From the NCBI GenBank assembly GCA_030591195.1, contig JAUVBO010000005.1, positions 1 to 17,553 on the forward strand: a stretch of DNA of 17,553 nucleotides. Reading direction: 5' to 3'. Shown piece by piece: positions 15,859 to 17,553 of this stretch. Every line of letters starts with the position of its first letter. Positions within the stretch are counted from its first letter, which is position 1. The notes beneath the pieces are model-generated. The model had not been told where the DNA came from. It searched no databases and saw only the letters and a program-made list of their open reading frames with translations. Both the position numbers and the translations under genes were made by a program. Source of the DNA: Pseudomonadota bacterium (GTDB lineage Bacteria > Myxococcota > Polyangia > GCA-2747355 > JACKDQ01).

Positions 15859-15907
15859 CGGATCTCCTCGGCTTGTGGTGATTCAGCTTCGTAGCGGGAC
15901 CGATAAC

Positions 15908-17553
15908 ATGGCATCTTACGTGGGGATGCACACGCCGACCAGAAACCTCTCGCCGTCCCTGCTGCTGTTGATCTTCGCGGCGGGCTGCCCCACCGGCCCG
16001 AGGTCCCAGAAGGCGACGGGGGGGGGGGCTGGCGCGAAGCTGCCGGTCAAGGACGCCCTTGGCGATCCGCTGCCCCGGGGGGTTCGGCAGCGGCTCGGCA
16101 CGATCCGGCTGCGGCACCTCGATGACGTCAACGGTGTCGCCATCTCGCCGGACGGTCGGCGGCTCGCCTCGGGTGGGGACGACGGCCTGGTGATGCTCTG
16201 GGAGCTGCCATCGGGCAAGCGGCTGAAGCAGCTCACCGGCCACGAGGACGACGTCAACGACGTCGCCTTCTCGCCCGACGGCAAGCTGGTCGCCTCGGCC
16301 GCCGACGACAACACCATTCGCTTGTGGAGCGTCGCCAGCGGTGCTGCGGGGCTGACCCTGCGGGGTCACGTCGACGACGTCAACGACGTCGCCTTCTCCC
16401 CCGACGGCAAGCTGCTCGCCTCGGCCGCCGACGACGGCTCGGTCCGGCTGTGGAACGTCGCGGCCGCGGTGGAGGTGCGCAAGATCGAGGCCCATGCGAC
16501 CTGGGTCTATGGCGTCGCCTTCTCCCCCGACGGCAAGCTGGTCGCCTCGGCGAGCAAGGACCGGAGGGTGCGGATCTGGGACGCGTCGAGCGGGGCGATG
16601 GTCCGTGACTTCGACGGTCACGGCGGGGAAGTTAACGCCGTCGCCTTCTCGCCGGATGGCAAGCTGGTGGCCTCGGGGGCCGACGACCGCGCCGCGCGGC
16701 TCTGGTCGCTCGACAGTGGAAAGCTGGTGCGCAAGCTCGACGCCCACGACAACTACGTCCTCGATGTCGCCTTCTCGCCCGACGGGACGCGGCTGTACAC
16801 GGCGAGCAAAGACGGCTCCGTGCGAGCGTTCTCCCCCGGCGACGGTCGGCAGCTCTTTCGCTGCCGGGGCCACGGCAACTGGGTCAACAGCCTCGCGGTC
16901 AGCCAGGGGGGCGAGCTGCTCGCCTCGGGCCACGACAACGCGATCCGCCTCTGGGACGCCAGGAGCGGCCGGCCGCGCAGCGAGCTTCGTGGGCACGAGG
17001 GGGACGTCAACGCGGTGGTCTTTTCGCGCCAGGGGAACCTGATCGCCACGGCAGGGGATGACCAGCGGGTGCTGGTCTGGAGCGCCAGCGGGCGGCCGCT
17101 GCGCGAGCTCGCCGGGCACCGCGACTGGGTCCGGGCCCTGGCGATCTCGCCCGGTGGCGAGCTGCTCGCCTCGGGCGCCGACGACAAGAAGGTCTTCATC
17201 TGGCAGATCTCCAGCGGCAGGCGGCTGCTGGTCCTCGACGGTCACACCGACTGGATCTACAGCGTGGCCTTCTCCCCCGACGGGCGCCGCGTGGCGTCGG
17301 CGAGCAAGGACGACAGCGTCGAGATCTGGGAGGTCGAGAGCGGTCGCCGGATGATGCGCCTCGGCAGCCACGGCGATGACGTCAACGGTGTGGCCTTCTC
17401 GCCCGACGGCAAGCTGATCGCCACGGGCAGCGACGACCGGTCTGCGATCATCTGGGCCGCCGACACGGGCAAGAAGCTGCGGGTGCTCGAGGGCCACGGA
17501 AGCTGGGTCTTCGACGTCGCCTTCTCGCCCGACAGCAAGCGCCTGGCCAGCGC
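15908..17553 (+). CDS. WD40-repeat lipoprotein, partial (3' end outside window)
   Basis: The frame is open from ATG 15908 to the right edge (548 codons so far, no stop). An alternative ATG lies at 15926, but only the first has any upstream purine-rich site (CGGGA, 8 bases). The N-terminus is a short lipoprotein signal ending in 'LLLIFAAGC', with lipidation at Cys27. An 11-G tract encodes a Gly-rich stretch right after it (residues 37-41). From about residue 65 onward there is an unbroken array of WD40 repeats: eleven complete and a twelfth cut by the window edge. Each has the pattern 'GH...V..VAFSPDGKL-AS...D..VRLW', with a 42-residue period in most copies. Seven or eight repeats make one propeller, so at least one and a half are present. 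There is no kinase, NTPase or protease domain in the visible part. It is presumably a protein-binding scaffold at the cell envelope; partners are unknown. Confidence 0.92.
   Translation, partial: MASYVGMHTPTRNLSPSLLLLIFAAGCPTGPRSQKATGGGAGAKLPVKDALGDPLPRGVRQRLGTIRLRHLDDVNGVAISPDGRRLASGGDDGLVMLWELPSGKRLKQLTGHEDDVNDVAFSPDGKLVASAADDNTIRLWSVASGAAGLTLRGHVDDVNDVAFSPDGKLLASAADDGSVRLWNVAAAVEVRKIEAHATWVYGVAFSPDGKLVASASKDRRVRIWDASSGAMVRDFDGHGGEVNAVAFSPDGKLVASGADDRAARLWSLDSGKLVRKLDAHDNYVLDVAFSPDGTRLYTASKDGSVRAFSPGDGRQLFRCRGHGNWVNSLAVSQGGELLASGHDNAIRLWDARSGRPRSELRGHEGDVNAVVFSRQGNLIATAGDDQRVLVWSASGRPLRELAGHRDWVRALAISPGGELLASGADDKKVFIWQISSGRRLLVLDGHTDWIYSVAFSPDGRRVASASKDDSVEIWEVESGRRMMRLGSHGDDVNGVAFSPDGKLIATGSDDRSAIIWAADTGKKLRVLEGHGSWVFDVAFSPDSKRLAS
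16018..16028 (+). repeat. Poly-G tract (11 G) in the 5' end of the WD40 lipoprotein gene
   Basis: Eleven consecutive G bases span codons 37-41, about ten codons after the predicted lipidated Cys27. With 11 G the frame joins the signal peptide to the WD40 array; any change not a multiple of three would break it. It is the longest mononucleotide run I saw in the window. Confidence 0.85.
16100..17553 (+). repeat. Tandem WD40-encoding repeats, 126-base period
   Basis: The codon before 'AFSPDG' or its equivalent begins at 16136, 16262, 16388, 16514, 16640, 16766, 16892, 17015, 17138, 17264, 17390 and 17516. Spacing is exactly 126 bases except for two steps of 123. The core GTCGCCTTCTC...CCCGACGGCAAGCTG is nearly identical at DNA level in several copies, especially those at 16262, 16388, 16514 and 16640, which suggests recent duplication or gene conversion. 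Confidence 0.9.

Noticed and set aside
15488..17497. 669-residue repetitive open frame on the minus strand
   Set aside because: Its repeats are the reverse reading of the WD40 repeats, and it crosses the start of the oxidoreductase gene and the divergent gap; it is not an independent gene.
16100..17553. Regularly spaced repeats considered as a CRISPR array
   Set aside because: The 126-base period is too long, the spacers are also similar, and the repeats translate in one frame into WD40 units.

Overview
The window is about 70% G+C by eye and densely coded, with short gaps and no rRNA, tRNA, CRISPR or insertion sequence that I could find. The gene content points to a deltaproteobacterial-grade organism, most likely Myxococcota. 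It has five predicted lipoproteins. Two of them are Cys-rich, one carrying a Pro/Asp/Thr-rich linker and the other an 'NGCE' motif of the kind common in myxobacterial surface proteins. There is also a partial gene resembling the myxobacterial MXAN_5187 C-terminal domain, a single-domain receiver, a WD40-array lipoprotein, and an SCP2/racemase pair. The species cannot be read from the sequence.

Layout. 1-449 (-): 5' part of a coiled, basic protein that runs off the left edge. 530-5584 (+): a large lipoprotein of unknown function, then rseP (site-2 membrane protease) overlapping by one base a tsaB gene (tRNA t6A synthesis) whose reading frame continues into a second domain resembling DUF1285. 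5599-6440 (-): a lipoprotein gene overlapping by 4 bases a CheY-like receiver gene. 6565-10307 (+): an Omp85-type outer-membrane protein with one POTRA domain, a DUF4390 protein and an NtrY-like sensor histidine kinase, probably one operon; it is divergent from the lipoprotein/receiver pair. 10317-15858 (-): read in the direction of transcription, a zinc-independent-type MDR oxidoreductase, a 629-residue Cys-rich lipoprotein, an SCP2 sterol-carrier domain protein, an alpha-methylacyl-CoA racemase-like enzyme and a second, smaller Cys-rich lipoprotein. 15908-17553 (+): a lipoprotein made of at least twelve WD40 repeats, cut by the right edge.

How the genes work together. The first two thirds are dominated by cell-envelope functions (RseP, Omp85, lipoproteins, membrane sensor kinase), with one housekeeping tRNA-modification gene linked to rseP. 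SCP2 and the racemase form a compact two-gene unit fitting branched-chain or sterol-like acyl-CoA metabolism. A candidate promoter and an 18-base palindrome lie upstream of that unit.

Points most worth a second look: the TsaB fusion; three PDZ-like modules in RseP; an 11-G tract just after the lipidation signal of the WD40 gene (possible phase-variation site); the 126-base periodic WD40 array; and the divergent sensor/receiver/envelope locus at 5.6-10.3 kb. No intergenic stretch exceeds 300 bases; the longest gap is about 190 bases (12692-12881).
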